Source: Pseudomonadota bacterium
GTDB taxonomy: Bacteria > Pseudomonadota > Gammaproteobacteria > Burkholderiales > SG8-39
Assembly: GCA_021811085.1 (NCBI GenBank)
Contig: JAJZPQ010000023.1
Span: 1-55,537, forward strand
Direction: 5' to 3'
Length of the DNA stretch: 55,537 nt
Under the pieces are notes generated by a model. The model had not been told where the DNA came from. It saw nothing but the letters and a program-made list of their open reading frames with translations, and did not search any database. Numbering within the stretch: position 1 is the stretch's first letter; the number at the start of each line of letters is the position of its first letter. Of this stretch, positions 17,342 through 24,943 are shown one piece after another. Made by a program: the position numbers and the translations under genes.

Positions 17342-18048
17342 GCGGCAGCGCGCTCGCGCAAGAAATCGACGCACTGCTGCCGCAGACCCAGTGCACCAAA
17401 TGCGGCTACAGCGGCTGCCTCCCCTATGCGCGCGCGATCGCCGCAGGCACGGCCGACTTCAACCAGTGTCCGCCTGGCGGCGCCGCCGGCATTGCCAAGC
17501 TCGCCGCCCTGCTTGGGCGCGAGGCGAAAGCGCTCAATCCCGCCAACGGCAGCGAGCGGCTGCGCGCGCGCGCGCAGATCGACGAGGCACGCTGCATCGG
17601 CTGCACCCTGTGCATCCAGGCCTGCCCGGTGGATGCGATCATCGGCGCGGCCAAGCTCATGCATACCGTGATCGCCGGGCTGTGCACCGGCTGCGAGCTG
17701 TGCCTGCCGCCTTGCCCGGTGGATTGCATCGCGATGCTGCCGCTGCCGCAGGCCGAGGCCGCGTGGACGCAGGACTTAGCCGATGCGGCACGCGCACGTT
17801 TCGAGTTCCGCAGCTTGCGCCTCGCGCGCGAGCAGGAGGAACGCGCCGAGCGCCTCGCGCGCAAGGCCGAGGAAAAGCTCGCGCAGCCGCTGCCCGACGC
17901 GAAGAAGGCGGTGATCCTCGCTGCGCTGGAGCGTGCCAAGGCGAGAAAAGCCGCCGTTGCGCCCAGGAACACCGATGGTCTGTCAGCACAGGCTCAGGCG
18001 CAAATCGCTGCGATCGATACGCGCCCCAGAGCGGCGAAAAAGCCGTGA
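17338..18048 (+). CDS. Soluble RnfB-like iron-sulfur protein
   Basis: 236 aa from ATG 17338. Residues about 14-45 form a 4Fe-4S domain ([13 protein letters not shown] ... FNQC, i.e. CxxCxxxxC plus a distal Cys). Two ferredoxin clusters follow: [12 protein letters not shown] and [12 protein letters not shown]. The C-terminus (about 155-236) is Arg/Ala/Glu-rich and likely helical. Unlike RnfB of Rnf complexes there is no N-terminal membrane anchor and no other rnf gene nearby. Overlaps with pyrD (ATGA) and nth (GTGA) suggest an electron-transfer role linked to the Nth 4Fe-4S cluster or to another oxidoreductase; the partner is not known. Confidence 0.85.
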   Translation: MSGSALAQEIDALLPQTQCTKCGYSGCLPYARAIAAGTADFNQCPPGGAAGIAKLAALLGREAKALNPANGSERLRARAQIDEARCIGCTLCIQACPVDAIIGAAKLMHTVIAGLCTGCELCLPPCPVDCIAMLPLPQAEAAWTQDLADAARARFEFRSLRLAREQEERAERLARKAEEKLAQPLPDAKKAVILAALERAKARKAAVAPRNTDGLSAQAQAQIAAIDTRPRAAKKP

Positions 18049-18683
18049 ATCCCGCGAAACGCCGCGAAATTTTCGAGCGCTTCCAGGCGGCGAATCCCGA
18101 GCCGCGCGGCGAGCTCGAATACCGCACGCCGTTCGAGCTGCTGATCGCCGTGATCCTGTCGGCGCAGGCGACCGACAAGAGCGTGAACCTGGCCACGCGC
18201 AGCCTGTATCAAGTGGCGCATACCCCGGACAAGATGCTCGCGCTGGGGATGGACGGTCTGATCGCGCACATCAAGCGCATCGGCCTGTACCGCACCAAGG
18301 CGAAGAACATACTCGCCACCTGCAAATTGCTGCTCGCGCAGCATGGCGGCAAGGTGCCGCGCGAGCGCGGAGCGCTGGAGCAGCTGCCCGGAGTCGGACG
18401 CAAGACCGCCAACGTCGTGCTGAACATCGCATTCGGCGAACCGACCATCGCGGTGGACACACATATCTTTCGCGTCGCCAACCGCAGCGGCATCGCGCCG
18501 GGGGCGAATCCGCTCGAGGTCGAACACAAGCTGCTGAAATTCGTCCCGCCCGAGTTCCGCCAGCACGCCCACCACTGGCTGATCCTGCATGGACGCTATG
18601 TGTGCAAGGCGCGAAAGCCCGATTGCCCGCGGTGCGCGATCGCCGATCTGTGCGAATTCAAAGCCAAGACCCGCACGGACTGA
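18045..18683 (+). CDS. nth: Endonuclease III
   Basis: 212 aa from GTG 18045, overlapping the RnfB-like stop (GTGA). Length matches E. coli Nth. Seen: the helix-hairpin-helix [14 protein letters not shown] with the catalytic Lys, [11 protein letters not shown] with the catalytic Asp, and the C-terminal 4Fe-4S pattern C-x6-C-x2-C-x5-C ([17 protein letters not shown]). It removes oxidised pyrimidines and nicks AP sites in base-excision repair. Tight coupling to an iron-sulfur electron carrier is a point of interest. Confidence 0.96.
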   Translation: MNPAKRREIFERFQAANPEPRGELEYRTPFELLIAVILSAQATDKSVNLATRSLYQVAHTPDKMLALGMDGLIAHIKRIGLYRTKAKNILATCKLLLAQHGGKVPRERGALEQLPGVGRKTANVVLNIAFGEPTIAVDTHIFRVANRSGIAPGANPLEVEHKLLKFVPPEFRQHAHHWLILHGRYVCKARKPDCPRCAIADLCEFKAKTRTD

Positions 18684-18697
18684 GACCGAGCACGGAT

Positions 18698-19120
18698 ATG
18701 TTCAATCCCACGCGCGAGCAGGTCAGGCAGTTCTTCTTCGATGCCTGGCGCAAGTACCGCGAACACGAAGCGCTGGTCGGGCTGGAGCAGCTCGCGCTGT
18801 CCGTGATCCTGCTGCATCCCGAATATCACGCGGTGCTCGATGATCCGGAGCGCTACCAGGAGCGCGAGTACCGGCCCGAGGCGGGCGACCCCAACCCGTT
18901 CCTGCATATGAGCATGCACCTCGCAATCGAGGAACAGCTGTCCATCGATCAGCCGCCGGGCATCAAGGCGGAACTTGCGCGCATCGCGGCCAAATTGGGC
19001 GACCGGCACGCGGCCTGTCATGAAATCATGGAATGTCTTGCGGAAACCGTGTGGCGCGCGCAGCGCGACGGCATCGCGCCGGACGCGCCGGCTTACCTGG
19101 AATGCCTGAAACGGCGCTAG
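18698..19120 (+). CDS. DUF1841 family protein
   Basis: 140 aa from ATG 18698, 14 nt after nth. The sequence MFNPTREQVRQFFFDAWRKYREHEALVGLEQLALSVILLHPEYH and the later NPFLHMSMHLAIEEQLSIDQPPGI match DUF1841, a small alpha-helical cytosolic family frequent in betaproteobacteria. The HxxxH-like MSMHLAIEEQ helix could bind metal but no function is established. Same operon as pyrD-rnfB-nth; its stop overlaps the convergent cytochrome stop by 4 nt. Confidence 0.85.
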   Translation: MFNPTREQVRQFFFDAWRKYREHEALVGLEQLALSVILLHPEYHAVLDDPERYQEREYRPEAGDPNPFLHMSMHLAIEEQLSIDQPPGIKAELARIAAKLGDRHAACHEIMECLAETVWRAQRDGIAPDAPAYLECLKRR

Positions 19121-19458
19121 CGCACCAGCCGCTGCAACGGCATGATTTTCAGCTTGCCGCTGAGGCCGCTGATGTAGGCCGCCGCATCCTCGATGTCCTG
19201 CGCCGACAGCGCGGCCGCCTGGCCGTCCATCACCGCATTTTTGCGTGCACCCGACTTGTAGTCGGTGAGCGCGCGCGCGAGGTAGTCCTCGTGCTGTCCG
19301 GCCAGACGCGGAATGTCGGCCGAGATCGGCGTGTTGAAGTCGGCGCCGTGGCAGGCCGTGCAGACCTTGGTTTTCTGCGCTCCTGCCGCGGCATCGCCGC
19401 CGGCGTGCGCGAACGGGCTGGCCAGCGCAAGCAGAGCGATAAGTAGTGTGGCTTTCAT
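19117..19458 (-). CDS. Small periplasmic cytochrome c
   Basis: 113 aa from ATG 19458 (MKATLLIALLALASPFAHA), a Sec signal peptide cut near residue 19. One heme site CTACHG; the probable distal Met is in KNAVMDGQAAAL. The monodomain size resembles the cytochrome c553/c4-half group. It should carry electrons in the periplasm. Ten nt downstream of a related cytochrome gene, so the two form an operon; the frame opens 132 nt upstream but that part overlaps the neighbour and lacks similarity. Confidence 0.88.
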   Translation of the reverse strand: MKATLLIALLALASPFAHAGGDAAAGAQKTKVCTACHGADFNTPISADIPRLAGQHEDYLARALTDYKSGARKNAVMDGQAAALSAQDIEDAAAYISGLSGKLKIMPLQRLVR

Positions 19459-19468
19459 GGTCGCTCCC

Positions 19469-19798
19469 TTATTGGTGCAGGCTGGAGTAATAGGCGGCGA
19501 GGTCGGCCATGTCCTGCTCGGACAGGCCCTGCGCGATGGCGCGCATCGTGGGATGGCTGCGCGCCCCCGACTTGTAGGCCTGCAGCGCATTGACGATATA
19601 CACCGGCTGCTGCCCTTCGATCATCGGCACGTGATAGACGTGCGGATAGGCCGTCTTGTAATCGGGAATGCCGTGGCAACCCTCGCACATGGAGGTCTTG
19701 CCCTTGCCTGCCTCGGCGTTGCCCACCGGCGCCTGCGCCAGCGCCGGAAGCGCGAGGAAAAGCAGCATAAAACCCAGAATTGTTTTCATCGTTTTCAC
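19469..19798 (-). CDS. Small periplasmic cytochrome c
   Basis: 109 aa with a signal peptide MKTMKTILGFMLLFLALPALA. One heme motif CEGCHG and a distal Met in SHPTMRAIAQGL. Similar in layout to the following cytochrome (GARxxxxM, LSEQDMADLAAYYSSL), suggesting an old duplication that together mimics a two-domain cytochrome c4. Divergent from moxR. Confidence 0.88.
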   Translation of the reverse strand: MKTMKTILGFMLLFLALPALAQAPVGNAEAGKGKTSMCEGCHGIPDYKTAYPHVYHVPMIEGQQPVYIVNALQAYKSGARSHPTMRAIAQGLSEQDMADLAAYYSSLHQ

Positions 19799-19990
19799 TC
19801 GTAAATGGCGGTTTCAAGAGCGGCGCCCGTTGCCGCTTGCCGCCAGTATTTTCAAAAAGGCCGTGGATTCTATCCGATAGGCCAGAGGCGAGTAAAGACT
19901 GGTTTTCCGCCATGCCGCGAGAGAACCCGCGATCCTGCGGCAAGGCCTCAACCCAAGGAGGCGGCCGAGCCGCCGCGCTGCCCCCCGTCG

Positions 19991-19996
19991 TATAAT
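19991..19996 (+). promoter_or_regulatory. Candidate -10 box of moxR
   Basis: A consensus TATAAT 25 nt before the moxR ATG at 20022, with CAGGG as a modest ribosome binding site between. No good -35 at the expected distance. Confidence 0.45.
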
Positions 19997-20021
19997 GCGC
20001 CTTTCATTTCAGGGTATTGCC

Positions 20022-20864
20022 ATGCGTTTCCAAGGTTCCGACAACTATATCTCTACCGACGACCTGACCCTGGCGGTCAACGCCGCCGTCACGCTGCAGC
20101 GGCCGCTCCTGATCAAGGGCGAACCCGGAACCGGCAAAACCATGCTGGCCGAGGAAGTGGCCAAGGCGCTGGGCCTGCCCCTTTACGAATGGCACATCAA
20201 ATCCACCACCAAGGCGCAGCAGGGCCTGTACGAATACGACGCCGTATCGCGGCTGCGCGATTCGCAGCTGGGCGACCCGCGCGTGCACGACATCAACAAC
20301 TACATCGTCAAGGGTACGCTGTGGCAGGCATTCAACGCGGACGAACCCGTGGTGCTGCTGATCGATGAAGTGGACAAGGCCGACATCGAATTCCCCAACG
20401 ACCTGCTGCGCGAACTCGACCGCATGGAATTCTACGTGTACGAGACGCGCGAACTGGTCAAGGCCAAGCACCGCCCGATCGTGTTCATCACCTCGAACAA
20501 CGAAAAGGAACTGCCGGACGCCTTCCTGCGACGCTGCTTTTTCCATTACATCCGCTTCCCCGACAAGGAAACGATGGAGAAAATCGTCGACGTGCACTTC
20601 CCCGGCATCAAGAAGCATTTGCTGCGCGAGGCGCTGGAAGTGTTCTTCGAGGTGCGCGAAGTACCGGGGCTGAAGAAAAAGCCCTCCACCTCCGAGCTGC
20701 TCGACTGGTTGAAGCTCCTCTTGGCCGACGACATTCCGCCCGAGGCGCTGCGCAGCAAGGACAAGAAGACCATCATCCCGCCCCTGCACGGCGCACTGCT
20801 CAAGAACGAGCAGGACGTGCATCTGTTCGAGCGGCTGATATTCATGTCCCGGCACAACCGCTAG
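20022..20864 (+). CDS. MoxR-family AAA+ ATPase
   Basis: 280 aa from ATG 20022 (MRFQGSDNYISTDDL). Walker A GEPGTGKTMLAEE (about residue 35), Walker B VVLLIDEVDKAD, sensor-1 VFITSNNEKELPDAFLRRC. MoxR ATPases work with VWA proteins as chaperones that insert metals or mature large enzymes (methanol dehydrogenase, CO dehydrogenase CoxD/CoxE). The next gene, 29 nt on, encodes the VWA partner. Target unknown; the divergent cytochromes c suggest a respiratory enzyme. Confidence 0.9.
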   Translation: MRFQGSDNYISTDDLTLAVNAAVTLQRPLLIKGEPGTGKTMLAEEVAKALGLPLYEWHIKSTTKAQQGLYEYDAVSRLRDSQLGDPRVHDINNYIVKGTLWQAFNADEPVVLLIDEVDKADIEFPNDLLRELDRMEFYVYETRELVKAKHRPIVFITSNNEKELPDAFLRRCFFHYIRFPDKETMEKIVDVHFPGIKKHLLREALEVFFEVREVPGLKKKPSTSELLDWLKLLLADDIPPEALRSKDKKTIIPPLHGALLKNEQDVHLFERLIFMSRHNR

Positions 20865-20893
20865 CGCACGCAACGCGGCTCGAGCGCGCGATC

Positions 20894-22069
20894 ATGTTGA
20901 TCGATTTCTTCCTCAAGCTGAGGCAGGCCAAGGTCCCGGTCACGACCAAGGAATACCTCATGCTGGTCGAAGGCATGCAAAAAGGCGTGGTCGGCTCCTC
21001 GATCGACGATTTCTACTATTTCTCGCGCACCTGCCTGGTCAAGGACGAGGCGAATTTCGACAAGTTCGACCGCGCGTTCGGCGAGTATTTCAAGGGCGTC
21101 GAGGCCATCATGGGCGTGGAAGCCGACATCCCGCTCGAGTGGCTGCGCAAGCAGGCCGAGCTCAACCTGAGCCCGGAGGAAAAAGCCAAGATCGAGGCCA
21201 TGGGCGGCTGGGAAAAGCTCATGGAAACGCTGAAAAAACGCCTGGAAGAGCAAAAAGGCCGGCACCAGGGCGGCAGCAAATGGATCGGCACCGGCGGCAC
21301 TTCGCCCTACGGCGCCTACGGCTACAACCCCGAGGGCATACGCATCGGCCAGGACGGCTCGCGCAACCGCTCCGCGGTGAAAGTGTGGGATCAGCGCGAA
21401 TACCAGAACCTCGACGATCAGGTGGAACTCGGCACGCGCAACATCAAGATCGCGCTAAGGCGCCTGCGCCGCTTCGCCCGCGACGGCGCGCCGGAGGAAC
21501 TCGATCTGGACAACACCATCGCCTCCACCGCGAGAAAAGCCGGGATGCTCGACATCCTGATGCGGCCGGAGCGCCACAACAAGGTCAAGGTGCTGCTGTT
21601 CTTCGACATCGGCGGCTCGATGGACGACCACATCAAGCTGTGCGAGGAAATGTTCTCGGCGGCCAAGACCGAATTCAAGCACATGGAGTATTTCTACTTC
21701 CACAACTGCCTCTACGACTATGTGTGGAAGGACAACCGCCGCCGCCACTCCGAGCGCACGCCGACCACGGACATCATGCACAAGTACGGGCATGACTACA
21801 AATTGATTTTCGTCGGCGACGCCACCATGAGCCCCTACGAAATCCTGCAGCCCGGCGGCTCGATCGAATACGCCAACGAAGAGGCCGGCGCGGTGTGGCT
21901 GCGGCGCATGCTCGACGTCTACCCCAAGGCGATCTGGCTCAATCCGGAACCCGAGCAACTCTGGCCCTACCGCCAGTCGATCGCCGTGATCCGCGAGATC
22001 ATGGAAGCGCGCATGTACCCGATCACGATCGAGGGCCTCGAGCGCGCAATGCGCTACCTGAGCAAGTAG
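20894..22069 (+). CDS. VWA-domain (CoxE-like) protein
   Basis: 391 aa. The N-terminal region (1-180) is the CoxE/VWA_CoxE-type helical part (IDFFLKLRQAKVPVTTKEYLMLVEGM) with a Gly-rich linker near 135-160. The VWA domain follows from about 230 with a MIDAS motif DIGGSMDD. Later marks are YFYFHNCLYDYVW and FVGDATMSPYEI. It is cytosolic, with no signal peptide. It should act with the upstream MoxR ATPase as a chaperone pair. Convergent with the GspE-like gene. Confidence 0.88.
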   Translation: MLIDFFLKLRQAKVPVTTKEYLMLVEGMQKGVVGSSIDDFYYFSRTCLVKDEANFDKFDRAFGEYFKGVEAIMGVEADIPLEWLRKQAELNLSPEEKAKIEAMGGWEKLMETLKKRLEEQKGRHQGGSKWIGTGGTSPYGAYGYNPEGIRIGQDGSRNRSAVKVWDQREYQNLDDQVELGTRNIKIALRRLRRFARDGAPEELDLDNTIASTARKAGMLDILMRPERHNKVKVLLFFDIGGSMDDHIKLCEEMFSAAKTEFKHMEYFYFHNCLYDYVWKDNRRRHSERTPTTDIMHKYGHDYKLIFVGDATMSPYEILQPGGSIEYANEEAGAVWLRRMLDVYPKAIWLNPEPEQLWPYRQSIAVIREIMEARMYPITIEGLERAMRYLSK

Positions 22070-22077
22070 TTCGCAAG

Positions 22078-22169
22078 CCGTTTCAGATTTACCGAAACGG
22101 CCCCGACTTAGGGGAGCATGAGGGGGAGACGCCCGAAGGAAGTCCCCTCGGGGGATATCCCCTCATGCT
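22078..22169. terminator. Nested hairpins between convergent genes
   Basis: Two structures: CCGTTTC/GAAACGG (22078-22084 and 22094-22100) just after the VWA stop, and an 11-bp inverted repeat AGCATGAGGGG (22115-22125) / CCCCTCATGCT (22159-22169) enclosing a smaller hairpin of runs of C and G. No long T-run. Position between two convergent stops supports a bidirectional transcription end. Confidence 0.45.
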
Positions 22170-22182
22170 GTACTGCGTCGCT

Positions 22183-23985
22183 TCAGTCCTTCTCCTGCCG
22201 CGGCGGCGGCGCCACCTTGATCGCTTCCTCGATGGTCGTGAGGCCCGCCGCGACTTTCATCGCGGCACTGATACGCAGCGGCTTCATGCCTTCCTTGTAG
22301 GCCAGTTCGCGCATGCGCGCAAGATCGGCCTTGGCGTCCACCAGACGCTTCATCGCCGGCGACATCAGCAGGATTTCGTAAATGCCGATGCGGCCGATAT
22401 AGCCGGTGTTGCGGCATTCGAGGCAGCCCACCGGGCGGAAGATGTGCGCCGGTCGCTTCGCCTTCCACGGCGCGACGAACTCCTCCCAGGTGAGGTCGTC
22501 GGCGCGGGAATCGTCGTACGGCACTTTCTGCTTGCAGTGCGGGCACAGCGTGCGCACCAGGCGCTGCGCCATGACGCCGAGGATGGTGGAATTGAGCAAG
22601 TAAGACGGCACGCCGAGGTCCAACAGCCGCGTGATCGCGGCGACCGAATCGTTGGTGTGCAGGGTGGAGAGCACCAGGTGGCCGGTAAGCGCGGCCTGAA
22701 TCGCCATATCCGCGGTCTCGAGGTCACGGATCTCGCCCACCATGATGATGTCCGGATCCTGGCGCATCAGCGCGCGCACACCCTCGGCAAAGCCGAGGTC
22801 GATGCCGTGGGTCACCTGCATCTGGTTGAACGCCGGCTCGACCATTTCGATCGGATCTTCGATGGTGCAGACGTTGACGTCCTCCGTCGCCAGCGTCTTG
22901 AGCGTCGAATAAAGCGTGGTGGTCTTGCCGGAGCCGGTGGGCCCGGTGACGAGGATGATGCCGTGCGGTGCCGCCGTCATCTGGCTCCAGCGCTCCTTGT
23001 CATCGTCGGAGAATCCGAGTTCGGTGAAATCCTTGACCAGCACCTCCGGGTCGAACACCCGCATCACCAGCTTCTCGCCGAAGGCCGTCGGCAGCGTGGA
23101 GAGACGCAGCTCGATCTCCTGCCCGTCCACGGTGCGCGTCTTGATGCGCCCGTCCTGCGGCCGGCGCTTTTCCACCACGTCCATGCGGCCCAGGATCTTG
23201 ATGCGGCTGGTCATGGCCGACATCACTGCCGCCGGGATCTGGTATACCGGATGCAGCACGCCGTCGATGCGAAAGCGCACGACGCCGACGTCGCGCCGCG
23301 GCTCCATATGAATGTCGCTCGCGCGCTGGTCGAATGCGTATTGCCACAGCCAGTCGACCACATGCACGATATGCTGGTCGTTGGCGTCGTACTGGCGGTT
23401 CGCGTTGCCCAGGTCCACCAGCTGCTCGAAATTGCCGATGCCGCTGCGCTGATCGCCCTTCTCGGCCGCGCCCTTGATCGATTTCGCCAGGTTGTAGAAC
23501 TCGACCTGGTAGCGCGCGATATCCAGCGGATTGGCAATCACGCGGCGGATGTCCAGACGCAGGATAGGCTTGAGTTCGCGCTCCCATTCCTTGATGTAGG
23601 GCTCGCAAGTGGCGACCACCGCCTCCTTCGAATTCACCTCCACCGGCAGTATTTTGAAGCGCTGCGCGTAGGCGTTGGACATGATATCGGTGACCGCGGC
23701 GAAATTGATTTTCAGCGGGTCGATGTGGAAATACCCCAGGCCGACCTTGGCCGCGAGCCACTCGGTGAGCAGTTCGAGGTGCAGCAGCTTGTGCGGCGGC
23801 TGCAGCGATTTCCATTTCTGGTCGGCGATCACCGTCAGCGGGTGGTGATCGGCGCGCTGCATGCGCCGGTCCGCGATCAGCTTGTCGGCCGCGGCGCGGG
23901 CGACGATGCCGCCTTCGACCAGGTCGCTCAATACCTCGGCCAGGGTCAGTTTGCGATCGGCGACGACTTCGGCGGCAGGTTGCAT
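22183..23985 (-). CDS. GspE/PilB-family secretion ATPase, stand-alone
   Basis: 600 aa from ATG 23985 (MQPAAEVVADRKLTLAEVLSDLV); the open frame runs upstream to 24129. Core motifs: Walker A GPTGSGKTT from residue 348, Walker B DIIMVGEIRD, His box TGHLVLSTLHTND, and the zinc site CPHCK ... CLECRNTGYIG. The N-terminus is a T2SSE_N-like region without the tandem c-di-GMP motif of MshE. No other pilus or T2SS gene is beside it, so it serves a system encoded elsewhere. Confidence 0.88.
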   Translation of the reverse strand: MQPAAEVVADRKLTLAEVLSDLVEGGIVARAAADKLIADRRMQRADHHPLTVIADQKWKSLQPPHKLLHLELLTEWLAAKVGLGYFHIDPLKINFAAVTDIMSNAYAQRFKILPVEVNSKEAVVATCEPYIKEWERELKPILRLDIRRVIANPLDIARYQVEFYNLAKSIKGAAEKGDQRSGIGNFEQLVDLGNANRQYDANDQHIVHVVDWLWQYAFDQRASDIHMEPRRDVGVVRFRIDGVLHPVYQIPAAVMSAMTSRIKILGRMDVVEKRRPQDGRIKTRTVDGQEIELRLSTLPTAFGEKLVMRVFDPEVLVKDFTELGFSDDDKERWSQMTAAPHGIILVTGPTGSGKTTTLYSTLKTLATEDVNVCTIEDPIEMVEPAFNQMQVTHGIDLGFAEGVRALMRQDPDIIMVGEIRDLETADMAIQAALTGHLVLSTLHTNDSVAAITRLLDLGVPSYLLNSTILGVMAQRLVRTLCPHCKQKVPYDDSRADDLTWEEFVAPWKAKRPAHIFRPVGCLECRNTGYIGRIGIYEILLMSPAMKRLVDAKADLARMRELAYKEGMKPLRISAAMKVAAGLTTIEEAIKVAPPPRQEKD

Positions 23986-23992
23986 GGGACGC

Positions 23993-24021
23993 ACTATAGC
24001 GGCATTGCGCAGCCGGTTCAA
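23993..24021 (-). promoter_or_regulatory. Sigma-70-type promoter of the GspE-like gene (leaderless)
   Basis: On the minus strand TTGAAC (24021-24016), 17 nt, TATAGT (23998-23993), then only 7 nt to the ATG at 23985. No Shine-Dalgarno is present, so the mRNA would start at or just before the start codon. Confidence 0.5.
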
Positions 24022-24128
24022 ATTACACCTGCGCTGCTTGCGGGTATTTGCACTGCCGATTGTGTTAGGATTCGCCTCCCCTGCCGCGCCGCGCTCGTGC
24101 GCGCAGCTTTCATTAACAGGAGCACGCA

Positions 24129-24632
24129 ATGATCAAAGTTGGAGACCGCCTGCCCGAGGGCAAGCTGAGCGAAGCCACCGAATTCAACGAAGCCGCCGGA
24201 TGTCCGTTGAACCCCCACGACATCAGCGTCACCGAAGCGACCAAGGGCAAGAAAATCGCGATTTTCGCGCTGCCCGGCGCCTACACCCCCACCTGCTCGG
24301 CCAAGCACGTGCCGAGCTACGTCGCCAACTACGACAAACTGAAGGCCAAAGGCGTGGACGAAATCTGGTGCGTAGCCACCAATGATGCGTTCGTGATGGG
24401 TGCCTGGGGCCGCACGCAGAAGGCCGGCGACAAGGTGCGCATGCTGGCCGACGGCAGCGGCTTCTGGACCAAGGCGCTCGGCCTGGAATTCGATCTCACG
24501 GCGCGCAACATGGGCGTGCGCTCGAACCGCTATTCGATGCTGGTGCAGGACGGCGTGGTCAAACAGCTCAACGTCGAAGGCCCGGGCAAGTTCGAAGTCT
24601 CCGACGCCGAGACCATGCTGAAGCAGATGTAA
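24129..24632 (+). CDS. Peroxiredoxin, Prx5 type
   Basis: 167 aa. The peroxidatic Cys is C56 in PGAYTPTCSAKHVPSY (PxxxTxxC). GAWGRTQKAGDKVRMLADGSG and NMGVRSNRYSMLVQDG are typical of the Prx5/AhpC-TSA group of proteobacteria. It reduces peroxides using thiols (GSH/Grx or Trx) in the cytosol. AGGAG lies 6 nt before the ATG. Divergent from the GspE-like gene. Confidence 0.93.
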   Translation: MIKVGDRLPEGKLSEATEFNEAAGCPLNPHDISVTEATKGKKIAIFALPGAYTPTCSAKHVPSYVANYDKLKAKGVDEIWCVATNDAFVMGAWGRTQKAGDKVRMLADGSGFWTKALGLEFDLTARNMGVRSNRYSMLVQDGVVKQLNVEGPGKFEVSDAETMLKQM

Positions 24633-24705
24633 GTTCAGCCAGCGAGCCCCAGCGCTCGCCTTCGCAAGAAAAACAACCTCATACCGCTTTTTTGGGTTTA
24701 CCAAT

Positions 24706-24756
24706 AACCGCGTTTTCTGTACGGATGCGCTTCTTATCCGTACCAAAAACACGGTT
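24706..24756. repeat. Composite hairpin repeat, AACC type, copy A1
   Basis: 51 bp: left arm 24706-24726 starting AACCGCG and ending CGGAT, a 9-nt loop GCGCTTCTT, right arm 24736-24756 starting ATCCG and ending ACGGTT. Arms match at 18 of 21 positions. It resembles copy B1 at 30075-30123 in arm length, core and outer arm. It is followed by GGTTGGCGCGCG, which in B1 appears as its complement on the other side. Confidence 0.75.
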
Positions 24757-24834
24757 GGCGCGCGGCGCGCGCAATGGCTGCGCGCCAACATCGGTGAAAG
24801 CAGGAAGCCAGGTCAAAGTGTGATGTTTGGACTT

Positions 24835-24858
24835 GCGCGGACGGCGCCCCGTCCGCGC
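24835..24858. repeat. Short GC hairpin, copy A3
   Basis: GCGCGGACGG (24835-24844) and CCGTCCGCGC (24849-24858), a perfect 10-bp stem. It sits directly before A4. The related hairpin 30213-30236 sits directly beside B2. Confidence 0.7.
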
Positions 24859-24859
24859 G

Positions 24860-24910
24860 GATCGCCGATTGTGCACGGATGAAAAACATATCCGCGCACA
24901 ATCGGCGATC
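24860..24910. repeat. Composite hairpin repeat, GATC type, copy A4
   Basis: 51 bp: left arm 24860-24880 (GATCGCCG...CGGAT), a 9-nt loop GAAAAACAT, right arm 24890-24910. Arms match at 20 of 21 positions. Flanks on both sides (GTGATGTT at 24820 and CTTG-ATA-AACTC after 24910) match those of B2 in inverse orientation, so a unit of about 100 bp is repeated. Confidence 0.78.
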
Positions 24911-24943
24911 TTGTATAAAAACTCTCCTAAGCCGGCCTTGTTT

